DNA of 14,461 bases from the NCBI GenBank assembly GCA_009920815.1, contig RFZH01000034.1:1-14461 (forward strand), given 5' to 3'. The notes under the pieces are model-generated. The model saw only the letters and a list, made by a program, of their open reading frames with translations. It had not been told where the DNA came from and ran no database searches. How positions within the stretch are numbered: the stretch's first letter is position 1; each line of letters opens with the position of its first letter. Positions 7,198 through 13,991 of this stretch are shown here, piece by piece. This DNA is from Paracoccaceae bacterium (GTDB taxonomy: Bacteria; Pseudomonadota; Alphaproteobacteria; Rhodobacterales; Rhodobacteraceae). Made by a program: the position numbers and the translations under genes.

Positions 7198-8250
7198 TTA
7201 CGCCCCGATCCGCGCACCGCTTGTTGCATCAAAGAGGTGACAGATGTGGTTTGGCACCGAAATCGAAACGCTTTCGCCGATTTCGGCACGAAATGATTTA
7301 TCTGCTTTGACCGATACCATCGCGCCCGCGACGCGTACCGAAATCATCGTGGCATCACCCAGCAATTCAACCGCGTAGATTGGCGCGTTGATATGCCCAG
7401 TGCCATCGGTGGAAATCGTCGCATCTTCGGCACGAAATCCCAAGGTGACGGGTCCATTCGCGATGTTCAGCGCATCAATGCGCACGCCTTGGGCGGTAAA
7501 GACACCGTCTGTGATCGCACCTTCCAGCAAATTCATGGCAGGGCTGCCAATAAAGCCTGCAACAAATGTATTCGCTGGGTTGTCGTATATATCCGTTGGA
7601 CTGCCAACCTGTTGGACAACCCCTTTGTTCATCACAACCACACGATCAGCCAAGGTCATTGCTTCGATCTGATCGTGGGTCACATAGACGGTGGTGACCT
7701 TTAATTCATGGCTCAGGTTTTTAATCTGAGCACGTGTCGAAACCCGCAACTTGGCATCCAGATTTGACAGCGGCTCGTCCATCAAAAACACATTTGGTTC
7801 GCGCACAATGGCACGTGCCAAAGCGACGCGCTGACGTTGACCGCCGGATAGTTCGGCAGGTTTGCGGTGTAGAAATTCATCCAATTCAACCATCGCCGAG
7901 GCGCGCCGCACCTTGGCATCATGCGTCGCAGGATCGACGCCGCGCACCTTTAGAGGAAACCGAATATTTTCGTAAACATTCATATTGGGATAAAGCGCAT
8001 AACTTTGGAACACCATCGCGACGTCACGATCCTTGGGATCAACGCCATTCATCTTGGTCCCCCCGATGAGGATGTCACCCTCTGTCGCGTCCTCAAGACC
8101 AGCGATCATCCGCATGGTTGTTGTCTTGCCACAACCGGACGGCCCCAACAGCACCAAGAATTCTTTGTCCGCAATCGTTAGGTTGAAATTGTCAACACCA
8201 ACGAATGACCCCCAACGTTTGCTTAGATTTCTTAGCTGTATTTCAGCCAT
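7198..8250 (-). CDS. ABC transporter ATP-binding protein (MalK/UgpC type)
   Basis: A 350-residue ATPase of the MalK/UgpC class that powers the sugar-type importer encoded next to it. Walker A GPSGCGKT is at residues 36-43, the Q-loop glutamine at 82, the signature LSGGQ at 134-138, Walker B FLMDEP at 155-160 and the switch histidine at 192. The C-terminal TOBE/OB regulatory domain follows from about residue 235 (GFIGSPAMN) and is full length. The start at 8250 has a near-perfect AGGAGGTG 5 bases upstream. It is the first gene of the minus-strand operon, an unusual position because the ATPase gene is often last, and it sits directly downstream of a palindromic operator. Confidence 0.96.
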   Translation of the reverse strand: MAEIQLRNLSKRWGSFVGVDNFNLTIADKEFLVLLGPSGCGKTTTMRMIAGLEDATEGDILIGGTKMNGVDPKDRDVAMVFQSYALYPNMNVYENIRFPLKVRGVDPATHDAKVRRASAMVELDEFLHRKPAELSGGQRQRVALARAIVREPNVFLMDEPLSNLDAKLRVSTRAQIKNLSHELKVTTVYVTHDQIEAMTLADRVVVMNKGVVQQVGSPTDIYDNPANTFVAGFIGSPAMNLLEGAITDGVFTAQGVRIDALNIANGPVTLGFRAEDATISTDGTGHINAPIYAVELLGDATMISVRVAGAMVSVKADKSFRAEIGESVSISVPNHICHLFDATSGARIGA

Positions 8251-8281
8251 CCATTCACCTCCTAAACAGAATCATTGCGGG

Positions 8282-8301
8282 TTTTGCATACGCTTGCAAA
8301 A
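8282..8301. promoter_or_regulatory. LacI-family-type operator A
   Basis: TTTTGCATACGCTTGCAAAA is an imperfect palindrome with central CG and outer half-sites TTTTGCA/TGCAAAA, the usual form of LacI-family operators. Its centre is about 41 bp upstream of the ATPase start codon. It matches operator B at 17 of 18 core positions. A weak minus-strand promoter (TTGCCT at 8334-8329, TAGGCT at 8310-8305, 18-bp spacer) would place transcription start inside this site, consistent with repression. Confidence 0.75.
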
Positions 8302-8340
8302 AAGAGCCTAGACTCGGTCCAATATTTTAGGCAAGACTTT

Positions 8341-8358
8341 TTTGCATACGTTTGCAAA
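8341..8358. promoter_or_regulatory. LacI-family-type operator B
   Basis: TTTGCATACGTTTGCAAA repeats operator A with one change in 18 core bases. Its centre lies 58 bp from that of A and about 49 bp upstream of the plus-strand SnoaL-like start codon. It probably gives the plus-strand gene the same regulator as the operon. It also covers the TTG at 8342 that would be the farthest possible start of that gene, which argues against that start. No plus-strand promoter could be assigned with confidence. Confidence 0.75.
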
Positions 8359-8398
8359 TTGTATTTTGTCACGCAAACATCAACTAAAGCGAAACGCC

Positions 8399-9406
8399 AT
8401 GATTGATTTTCAGAATGAGAAAAAACTGATCCTAGAATATTACGCATCCCTAGATGCATCTGATGCAGATTTGGAAAAAATCGTAGGGTCTGTCACAGAC
8501 ACAACCTATCTATGGCGCGGCTATCACCCGTTCGGAGAACTGGATCGGACCCGCGTCGTGACAGATTTTTGGCGCCCGTTGCGTGCGTCACTGACCAGCT
8601 TACAGCGACGCCAAGATATTTTCTTTGCGGGGCAGAATGAAATCGATGGCGGCCAGAGCGTTTGGGTCGTGTCAATGGGCCATTTAATGGGGCTGTTTGA
8701 CCACCCATGGCTTGGTATTGCACCAACAGGCAAAATGGCCTTCCTGCGCTATTGTGAATTCAACCGTGTCAAAAACGGTAAAATCATTGAAACGGCAATG
8801 TATTTTGACATCCCCCATCTGATGATCCAAGCTGGTCAAAATCCATTTCCGCCAGCAACAGCCGCACACATGGTCCAACCTGGCCCAATGACGCATGATG
8901 GTCTCTTGTTTGACGCCCAAGATCCCACCGAGGGTCAAAAGACGCTGGCGACAATCAATAAAATGATCACAGATCTGGGCCAATGGAACAGTGGTTTGTC
9001 CCTAGAAGACGAGCTGCGCCGCACATGGTGTGAAGACATGATTTGGTGGGGCCCTGCGGGCATTGGCGCGACCTATACGATCGAACGCTATGCAAAACAG
9101 CATTCAGGCCCCTTTCGCGCTGCATTCAAAGAACGCAGCAAAACAAACCACATCTGCCGCTTGGCCGAAGGGCACTATGGCGGGTTTTTCGGCTGGCCGA
9201 ATTTTACCGCGAAACCATCGGGCGGTTTTATGGGAATGCCGGCCTCCGATAAAGCAGGTGAATTTCGCGTCATCGATATTTATCGCCGCCATGGCGACAA
9301 GCTGGCCGAGAACTGGATCTTTATCGACTTGTTACATTTCTGGAAACAACAGGGTCTGGATGTGTTGGCACGGCATCAATCCATCAGTGCATCGCCGAGA
9401 GTATAA
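8399..9406 (+). CDS. Two-domain SnoaL/NTF2-like protein
   Basis: A 335-residue soluble protein with two tandem SnoaL-like domains, at about 7-150 and 185-325. Domain 1 has WRGYHPFGEL (39-48), GIAPTGK (106-112) and FDIPHLMIQAG (136-146). Domain 2 has WWGPAGIGA (216-224), GPFRAAF (237-243) and ENWIFIDLLHF (304-314). Domain 1 resembles the truncated protein at 1-476, and domain 2 resembles the single-domain protein at 1855-2385, so the locus carries three related genes. The frame could open from TTG at 8342, but that lies inside operator B. ATG at 8399 gives a start that fits domain 1, although no strong Shine-Dalgarno sequence is visible. It is transcribed divergently from the transport operon and probably under the same LacI-type control. 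The reaction is unknown. Confidence 0.9.
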   Translation: MIDFQNEKKLILEYYASLDASDADLEKIVGSVTDTTYLWRGYHPFGELDRTRVVTDFWRPLRASLTSLQRRQDIFFAGQNEIDGGQSVWVVSMGHLMGLFDHPWLGIAPTGKMAFLRYCEFNRVKNGKIIETAMYFDIPHLMIQAGQNPFPPATAAHMVQPGPMTHDGLLFDAQDPTEGQKTLATINKMITDLGQWNSGLSLEDELRRTWCEDMIWWGPAGIGATYTIERYAKQHSGPFRAAFKERSKTNHICRLAEGHYGGFFGWPNFTAKPSGGFMGMPASDKAGEFRVIDIYRRHGDKLAENWIFIDLLHFWKQQGLDVLARHQSISASPRV

Positions 9407-9431
9407 AGGGCATCCCATTAAGGTTGTGGGG

Positions 9432-9460
9432 CACGCAGCCCGATTGGTCGGTGGTGCGTG
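9432..9460 (+). terminator. Possible stem-loop after the two-domain SnoaL gene
   Basis: An outer stem CACGCA (9432-9437) with TGCGTG (9455-9460) encloses an inner stem CCGA (9440-9443) with TCGG (9448-9451), separated by small internal loops. It lies 25 bases past the stop codon and 58 bases before the Lrp-family start. No T-run follows, so termination is uncertain. The loop region contains one GATTGGTC copy (9442-9449) and could instead be a protein-binding site. Confidence 0.35.
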
Positions 9461-9518
9461 TTGCCTTTGAACGAAATATATTGGACAACGGCCGTGTATC
9501 TATTGTGCGGGACACGCT

Positions 9519-10025
9519 ATGGCAAAACTTGGTCTAGACAAAACTGACATTCGGATCCTGAGCGCTGTGCAAGCGCATGGACAGCTTAGCAAAACCCGCT
9601 TGGCCGAATTGGTCAACCTCTCCCCCACCCCGTGCCTTGCACGATTGACACGATTAAAGTCCGAAGGGTTTATTCTGGGCTATCATGCTGATATCGCCCT
9701 GAATCGGATCGTTGAATTTACCCAAGTTGTCGTCACTGTGTCGCTTTCCCAACATCGCAAATCCGATTTCGAACGGTTCGAAGCACATATCAACGCCCTT
9801 GACGAGGTCACGGACTGTATCGCGACGGGCGGCGGGATGGATTATGTGCTAACGGTCATCACCCCGACATTGGCACAATTCCAAGCGATCATGGACACTA
9901 TGTTGTCAGAAGACTTTAACATCGGGCGGTACATGACTTACATCGTGACAAAACATGTGAAATCCCGCCGCCCCAATATTACAAAATTGATGTCCACCGC
10001 GGGTGTCCACCCTGACAAGGACTGA
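9519..10025 (+). CDS. Lrp/AsnC-family transcriptional regulator
   Basis: A 168-residue regulator of the feast/famine family. The N-terminal winged helix-turn-helix spans about residues 5-60 (LDKTDIRILSAVQ, then LAELVNLSPTPCLARLTRLKSEGFI). The C-terminal RAM effector-binding domain covers about 65-155, with the effector loop region GGGMDYVL at 104-111. Length is normal for the family. It lies between the two-domain SnoaL gene and the DmdA-like gene, all on the plus strand, and probably controls itself and the following pair in response to an amino acid or similar small metabolite (inference). The intergenic gaps on both sides hold repeated GATTGGTC motifs. Its Shine-Dalgarno sequence is weak (GCGGGAC). 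Confidence 0.95.
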   Translation: MAKLGLDKTDIRILSAVQAHGQLSKTRLAELVNLSPTPCLARLTRLKSEGFILGYHADIALNRIVEFTQVVVTVSLSQHRKSDFERFEAHINALDEVTDCIATGGGMDYVLTVITPTLAQFQAIMDTMLSEDFNIGRYMTYIVTKHVKSRRPNITKLMSTAGVHPDKD

Positions 10026-10085
10026 TTGGTCTATCTTGTATCAATTTTTTGGTCGGATTGGTCCAAAATCGCCCCAAACTTTGGG
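10024..10085. promoter_or_regulatory. Operator-like repeats upstream of the DmdA-like gene
   Basis: This stretch runs from the lrp stop into the 144-bp gap before the DmdA-like gene. It contains GATTGGTC twice in direct orientation (10024-10031 and 10056-10063, 32 bp apart, about three helical turns). It also has an inverted repeat TTTTGG (10047-10052)/CCAAAA (10063-10068) and the 13-base palindrome CCCAAACTTTGGG (10073-10085). These are reasonable candidate sites for the adjacent Lrp-family protein, but no consensus is known for it. No clear promoter hexamers could be assigned in the rest of the gap. Confidence 0.4.
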
Positions 10086-10169
10086 CTAAGTTTCGGCGTA
10101 AATTGATCTATCAACGCTCTACAATTGTTCACGCGCCCATCGCGCCGAGTCCTGTAGAAAGGTGACCAC

Positions 10170-11315
10170 ATGACACAAATCGCTGATTTTGGTTTTGGAA
10201 CGCAAATCCGCAAATCCCCCTATTTTGATGCGACCGTGCGCTGGGGCGCAACGGGGTTTTCGGTGTACAATCACATGTACATCCCGCGTGATTTCGGCAA
10301 CCCCGAACAGAATTTTTGGAACTTGGTCAATGATGCCATTTTATGTGACGTGGCCGTAGAACGTCAGGTTGAAATTACCGGTCCAGACGCGGCAAAATTT
10401 GTACAAATGTTGACGCCGCGCGACCTGTCAAAAATGGCGGTAGGTCAATGCAAATACATCCTGATCACGAATGCCGATGGTGGTATTTTGAACGATCCAA
10501 TTTTGCTGCGCCTTGCAGAAAATCATTTTTGGATTTCGTTGGCGGATAGTGACATTTTGCTATGGGCCCAAGGGGTCGCAATCCATTCTGGCATGGATGT
10601 GCATATTTGCGAACCGGACGTGTCTCCCTTGCAATTACAAGGTCCAAAGTCGGGCTTGATCATGCAGGAATTGTTTGGCGACAGCATTTTGGATCTAAAG
10701 TATTATTGGCTGCGCGAAGTTGAACTGGATGGCATCCCTTTGATCGTATCGCGTACGGGATGGTCCAGTGAATTAGGGTATGAGATTTATTTGCGCGACA
10801 GCGCCTATGGCGACACACTTTGGGAACGCATCATGGCCGCGGGCCTGCCACATGGTCTAAAGCCTGGACATACGTCATCCATCCGCCGCATCGAAGGCGG
10901 GATGTTATCGTATCACGCCGATGCCGACATCAACACAAACCCCTTTGAACTTGGGTATGATCGCTTGGTTAATTTAGATATCGAGGCTGAATTTATCGGC
11001 AAAGCCGCGTTGCGTCGCATCAAAGAAGCAGGACCACGGCGCAAACAAATCGGTTTGGTCATTGATTGCGCCCCCTTGCAAGGACCAAACACGACATTTT
11101 GGGTAATCACACAAGATGGCGCAGAAATTGGCAAAGTCACATCCGCAGTCTATTCGCCGCGCCTCGAGCAAAACATTGCCCTTGCCATGGTCGGCGCCGA
11201 GCATGCCGTGACCGGGGCAAAGGTCGAGGTTGTCACAAAATCTGGTCCGACGCCTGCAACAATCGTCGACTTTCCGTTCTATGATCCTAAAAAATCATTG
11301 GCGGCGGCTTCCTAA
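10170..11315 (+). CDS. DmdA-like tetrahydrofolate-dependent aminomethyltransferase/demethylase
   Basis: A 381-residue protein of the GcvT fold family, closest in recalled sequence to the DMSP demethylase DmdA, which moves a methyl group to tetrahydrofolate. Shared blocks are VYNHM (32-36), DVAVERQVEI (60-69), NDP (108-110), WISLADSD (121-128), QGPK (157-160), RRIEGGMLSY (239-248) and NPFELGYD (257-264). It differs in the central segment: DmdA proteins as I recall them carry GWSKQGGYE or GWSKQGGFE, whereas this one has GWSSELGYE (197-205). Substrate recognition may therefore differ, and it should not be called DmdA without phylogeny. The start at 10170 has AAGGTGA close upstream. It is followed after 17 bp by the OsmC-like gene, and both probably share a promoter near the Lrp-family gene. 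Possible substrates are methylated sulfur, nitrogen or oxygen compounds. Confidence 0.85.
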   Translation: MTQIADFGFGTQIRKSPYFDATVRWGATGFSVYNHMYIPRDFGNPEQNFWNLVNDAILCDVAVERQVEITGPDAAKFVQMLTPRDLSKMAVGQCKYILITNADGGILNDPILLRLAENHFWISLADSDILLWAQGVAIHSGMDVHICEPDVSPLQLQGPKSGLIMQELFGDSILDLKYYWLREVELDGIPLIVSRTGWSSELGYEIYLRDSAYGDTLWERIMAAGLPHGLKPGHTSSIRRIEGGMLSYHADADINTNPFELGYDRLVNLDIEAEFIGKAALRRIKEAGPRRKQIGLVIDCAPLQGPNTTFWVITQDGAEIGKVTSAVYSPRLEQNIALAMVGAEHAVTGAKVEVVTKSGPTPATIVDFPFYDPKKSLAAAS

Positions 11316-11332
11316 GCGGGATTGGTTGTACA

Positions 11333-11782
11333 ATGTCTGACCTTTCTATCGATCTTCATTGGTACCGCAAAGAGGCAGGGTTCAAACCCTCTGCCTATTC
11401 GGCGGAACATACAATCCAATACAACAGCCGATATGATGTCCTAGCGGATGCCGCCCCAGATTGGGGCGGCGACGCCGAAAATACAAATCCCGAACAGGCG
11501 CTGGCCGCAGCACTGTCAAGCTGTCACATGATGACGTTCTTGGCGCTTGCCGCCAAAGCGGACTGGCCAGTGGCCAGTTATCATGATCATGCGGTTGCCC
11601 ATCTTGGCAAGAATCCAAAAGGCCAAATGTCGGTTACCCGAATTGACCTTCACCCTGTGGTCAGATTCGACACAGGTTTTAAGGTTGACGATGTGCAAAT
11701 GGCCGAAATGCAAGATCGCGCGCACCGCTATTGCTTTATTGCCAATACGCTCGCCGATAGTGTCAAAGTCAATATTTTCTAA
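11333..11782 (+). CDS. OsmC-family peroxide-reducing protein
   Basis: A 149-residue cytoplasmic protein of the OsmC/Ohr superfamily, whose members reduce organic or fatty-acid hydroperoxides through a cysteine pair. The usual features are visible: PEQALAAALSSC with E54 and C64, and a second cysteine C134 in HRYCFIANTL. Overall layout (small N-terminal beta region, central helix with the first cysteine, second helix with the second) and length fit the family. It lies 17 bp behind the DmdA-like gene in the same direction, so co-transcription is likely. Its stop is 7 bp from the convergent stop of the second ATPase gene, and no terminator hairpin is visible there. Whether it is of OsmC or Ohr subtype cannot be decided here. 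Confidence 0.92.
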   Translation: MSDLSIDLHWYRKEAGFKPSAYSAEHTIQYNSRYDVLADAAPDWGGDAENTNPEQALAAALSSCHMMTFLALAAKADWPVASYHDHAVAHLGKNPKGQMSVTRIDLHPVVRFDTGFKVDDVQMAEMQDRAHRYCFIANTLADSVKVNIF

Positions 11783-11789
11783 CCATTAA

Positions 11790-12806
11790 TCACAGGACGA
11801 CAGGTTTCTTTTTCTCAATAGACCTAGGCCAGAATCCGCGCGACTGATGAAGCGTGGACGAAATCGTTAGCCGTTCACCCAAAGATGAAACAACATGAAC
11901 AAAATTTATGTTGCCCAGCTTTTCAACCAATTCGACGGTAATTCCCTGCCCGGTCACATCTATGTCCAACCGTTCAGGTCTCACCCCGATTTCTAATTTT
12001 TGGCTAGCACCTGCGTGTGAACACGCTATGACTTTGTTCAAAGCGGGCACAAAGAAATCGTCACCGCGCGGCAGAACTTGCAAAAAATTCATGGCAGGTG
12101 AGCCTATGAACCCAGCCACAAAGCGGTTCGCAGGGTTATTGTACAATTCAAGCGGCGCCCCCACCTGTTCGATGCGACCGTCACGTAAAACGACAATTTT
12201 ATCGGCCATTGTCATAGCTTCGACCTGATCATGGGTGACATAGATCATTGTCGCACCAATTTGTTTGTGTAGTTTGGCAAGCTCGACCCGCATTTCAACG
12301 CGTAACTCAGCGTCCAAATTGGACAGTGGCTCATCGAACAAAAACACATCTGGATCGCGTACAATCGCCCGTCCTATCGCCACGCGTTGGCGTTGCCCAC
12401 CAGAGAGCGCTTTTGGTTTGCGATCTAGCAATGCGTCCAGCTTGAGGATCTGTGCCGCGTGGGCCACTTTTTGTTGGATGACCGCTTTGGGAACTTTGTT
12501 CATCCGCAGGCCAAACCCCATATTTTCCGCAACGCTCATATGAGGATAAAGTGCATAGGTCTGAAACACCATTGCAACACCGCGATCGGCAGGATCAACA
12601 TGCGTCACGTCACGGCCCGCGATTTTTATGACACCTGCAGAGGTCTTTTCCAAACCTGCAACCATCCGCAAGAGAGTAGATTTACCACAACCGGATGGGC
12701 CAACAAATACGCAAAACTCACCGCTTTTAACCTCAAGGTCGACACCATGAATGACACGCGTTTCACCAAAATTCTTGGCAACCTGTTCTAGACTTAAATC
12801 AGCCAT
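11790..12806 (-). CDS. Second ABC transporter ATP-binding protein (MalK/UgpC type)
   Basis: A 338-residue ATPase of the same class as that at 7198-8250, clearly diverged and so a paralogue rather than a recent duplicate. Walker A GPSGCGKS is at 36-43, Q-loop Q82, LSGGQ at 134-138, Walker B FLFDEP at 155-160 and H192. An upstream ATG at 12827 is in frame but overlaps the GH gene. The start at 12806 gives MADLSLEQV, aligned with other family members, and lies 1 bp after the GH stop. The C-terminus ends with SIEKKKPVVL. The usual family ending, an FD-containing segment near the end, is missing, so about ten residues may be lost, with possible late drift or frameshift. It presumably powers the transporter whose binding protein lies at the right edge. 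Confidence 0.93.
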   Translation of the reverse strand: MADLSLEQVAKNFGETRVIHGVDLEVKSGEFCVFVGPSGCGKSTLLRMVAGLEKTSAGVIKIAGRDVTHVDPADRGVAMVFQTYALYPHMSVAENMGFGLRMNKVPKAVIQQKVAHAAQILKLDALLDRKPKALSGGQRQRVAIGRAIVRDPDVFLFDEPLSNLDAELRVEMRVELAKLHKQIGATMIYVTHDQVEAMTMADKIVVLRDGRIEQVGAPLELYNNPANRFVAGFIGSPAMNFLQVLPRGDDFFVPALNKVIACSHAGASQKLEIGVRPERLDIDVTGQGITVELVEKLGNINFVHVVSSLGERLTISSTLHQSRGFWPRSIEKKKPVVL

Positions 12807-12807
12807 G

Positions 12808-13923
12808 TCATTCCCCCGCGCTGACACGACCGTGCTGCGCAGTCGTCAGTTTTTGAATGATTTGAATTTCTGCCTCTTTATAGGGGCGTCCATCTGGCCA
12901 AAAGATGTCATGAAACCATGGGCAATCCTCTTTGATCAGCCCATGTTGTTCCAACAATGGACGTGGCCATGGCAAATCTGTCTGTGTTTTTCCCTTTACC
13001 AGACCCCAATTGAAACAGCCGATGTGATGATCGAAAAATAAATCCATTTGCGTGTCTATGCTGCTGCCGACGGCACGTGCCATCCATTCAGTCAAAAAGA
13101 TTGGGCGGTCAAACCGCGTGAGGGTTTCAATACACCTTTGAACGCGATCGCGCGACAGATAGGCGTGAAACGTTACAATATCTGACAACTCTAGCGCCAG
13201 CCGGTCGGTTTCATTGTCAAAATCAGGCGCAGCGCTGCCGTATGCCGCAGTTTGCCACGCGCCAACGGTCAGTGGCTGTTCAGGGTTACATTCACGGGCC
13301 CATTGAAAACTGTGCACCATTAATTCGCGGCTAAAAATCTCTAGGTCTGGATCGGCCAAACGATAATCATCAGCCAAAAAAATCATGCGATTTCCGGGTT
13401 CATTGTACAAATCCCAAAACAGAACGCGCGGATCGGCACGAAAACACGTAATGATGTCTTGCAAATAGGCTTTGAACATCGGCCATTGCGTTCGGTCCAT
13501 GACTGCGGCGCGGCCAGGGCTGGCCACAGCGCGACTGTTGTGTACCCCATCAATAGGATCACGTTGACCACCATAGATCGGTTCGTCGCCACAAAATCCA
13601 CAATCATCAAAGGGGACGAAAATTGTGGTTATTCCTTTTTGGTTAGCCACATTTAGGAACCAGTTCATGCGCTCGATTAAACCGTCGCGATCATGTTTCC
13701 AAACAAGAAAATGTAGATTGACGCGTGTCGCATTAAATCCGACATTTGCCGCCCAAGATAATTCGCGATCGATGCAGTCTTTATCAAAGCTATATGCCTG
13801 CCACATATCCAAAAAATTGACGGCTGTAGAAGGCAAAAAATTAAACCCGCAATACCATGGGTGTGTTTTGAACCATTCATTTGCCTGTGCAGCGGTCCAT
13901 TTTGGTATGTCTTTAAGCGTCAT
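12808..13923 (-). CDS. Cytoplasmic GH5-like (TIM-barrel) glycoside hydrolase
   Basis: A 371-residue TIM-barrel protein that resembles cellulase/mannanase-type clan GH-A enzymes. The expected acid/base is E175 in LYNEPGN, and the likely nucleophile is E279 in IFLTEWMAR. Other barrel landmarks are NATRVNLHF (64-72) and TFHAYLS (251-257). There is no signal peptide, so it should act in the cytoplasm on imported glycosides. Its position between a sugar-binding protein gene and an ABC ATPase gene supports that role. It stops 1 bp before the ATPase start, so translation is probably coupled. The exact GH family and the sugar cannot be set from sequence alone. The start at 13923 follows a weak GAGAC Shine-Dalgarno sequence. 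Confidence 0.82.
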   Translation of the reverse strand: MTLKDIPKWTAAQANEWFKTHPWYCGFNFLPSTAVNFLDMWQAYSFDKDCIDRELSWAANVGFNATRVNLHFLVWKHDRDGLIERMNWFLNVANQKGITTIFVPFDDCGFCGDEPIYGGQRDPIDGVHNSRAVASPGRAAVMDRTQWPMFKAYLQDIITCFRADPRVLFWDLYNEPGNRMIFLADDYRLADPDLEIFSRELMVHSFQWARECNPEQPLTVGAWQTAAYGSAAPDFDNETDRLALELSDIVTFHAYLSRDRVQRCIETLTRFDRPIFLTEWMARAVGSSIDTQMDLFFDHHIGCFNWGLVKGKTQTDLPWPRPLLEQHGLIKEDCPWFHDIFWPDGRPYKEAEIQIIQKLTTAQHGRVSAGE

Positions 13924-13952
13924 TTGTAGTCTCGTATTTCACGTCTTATTTA

Positions 13953-13983
13953 TGTGCCCGCCCTCGGTAAGAAAACGGGCACA
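13953..13983 (-). promoter_or_regulatory. Stem-loop between second binding-protein gene and GH gene
   Basis: The arms TGTGCCCG (13953-13960) and CGGGCACA (13976-13983) are perfect 8-bp complements around a 15-base loop. The element lies 8 bases after the binding-protein stop and 29 bases before the GH start, the same place as the hairpin in the first ABC operon. It probably stabilises the binding-protein message or lowers downstream expression. Confidence 0.55.
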
Positions 13984-13991
13984 AGTGATTT

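Noticed and set aside
7125..7289. Upstream start at 7289 for the binding protein
   Set aside because: It would bury the signal peptide 55 residues in and overlap the ATPase gene end; ATG at 7124 gives a clean Sec signal and a purine-rich Shine-Dalgarno sequence.
8342..8398. Extension of the two-domain SnoaL gene to a TTG start at 8342
   Set aside because: The TTG sits inside operator B, no Shine-Dalgarno sequence precedes it, and the added residues do not fit the domain.
10170..11315. Firm annotation as DMSP demethylase DmdA
   Set aside because: The GWSKQGG segment I associate with DmdA is replaced by GWSSELG; a family-level name is safer.
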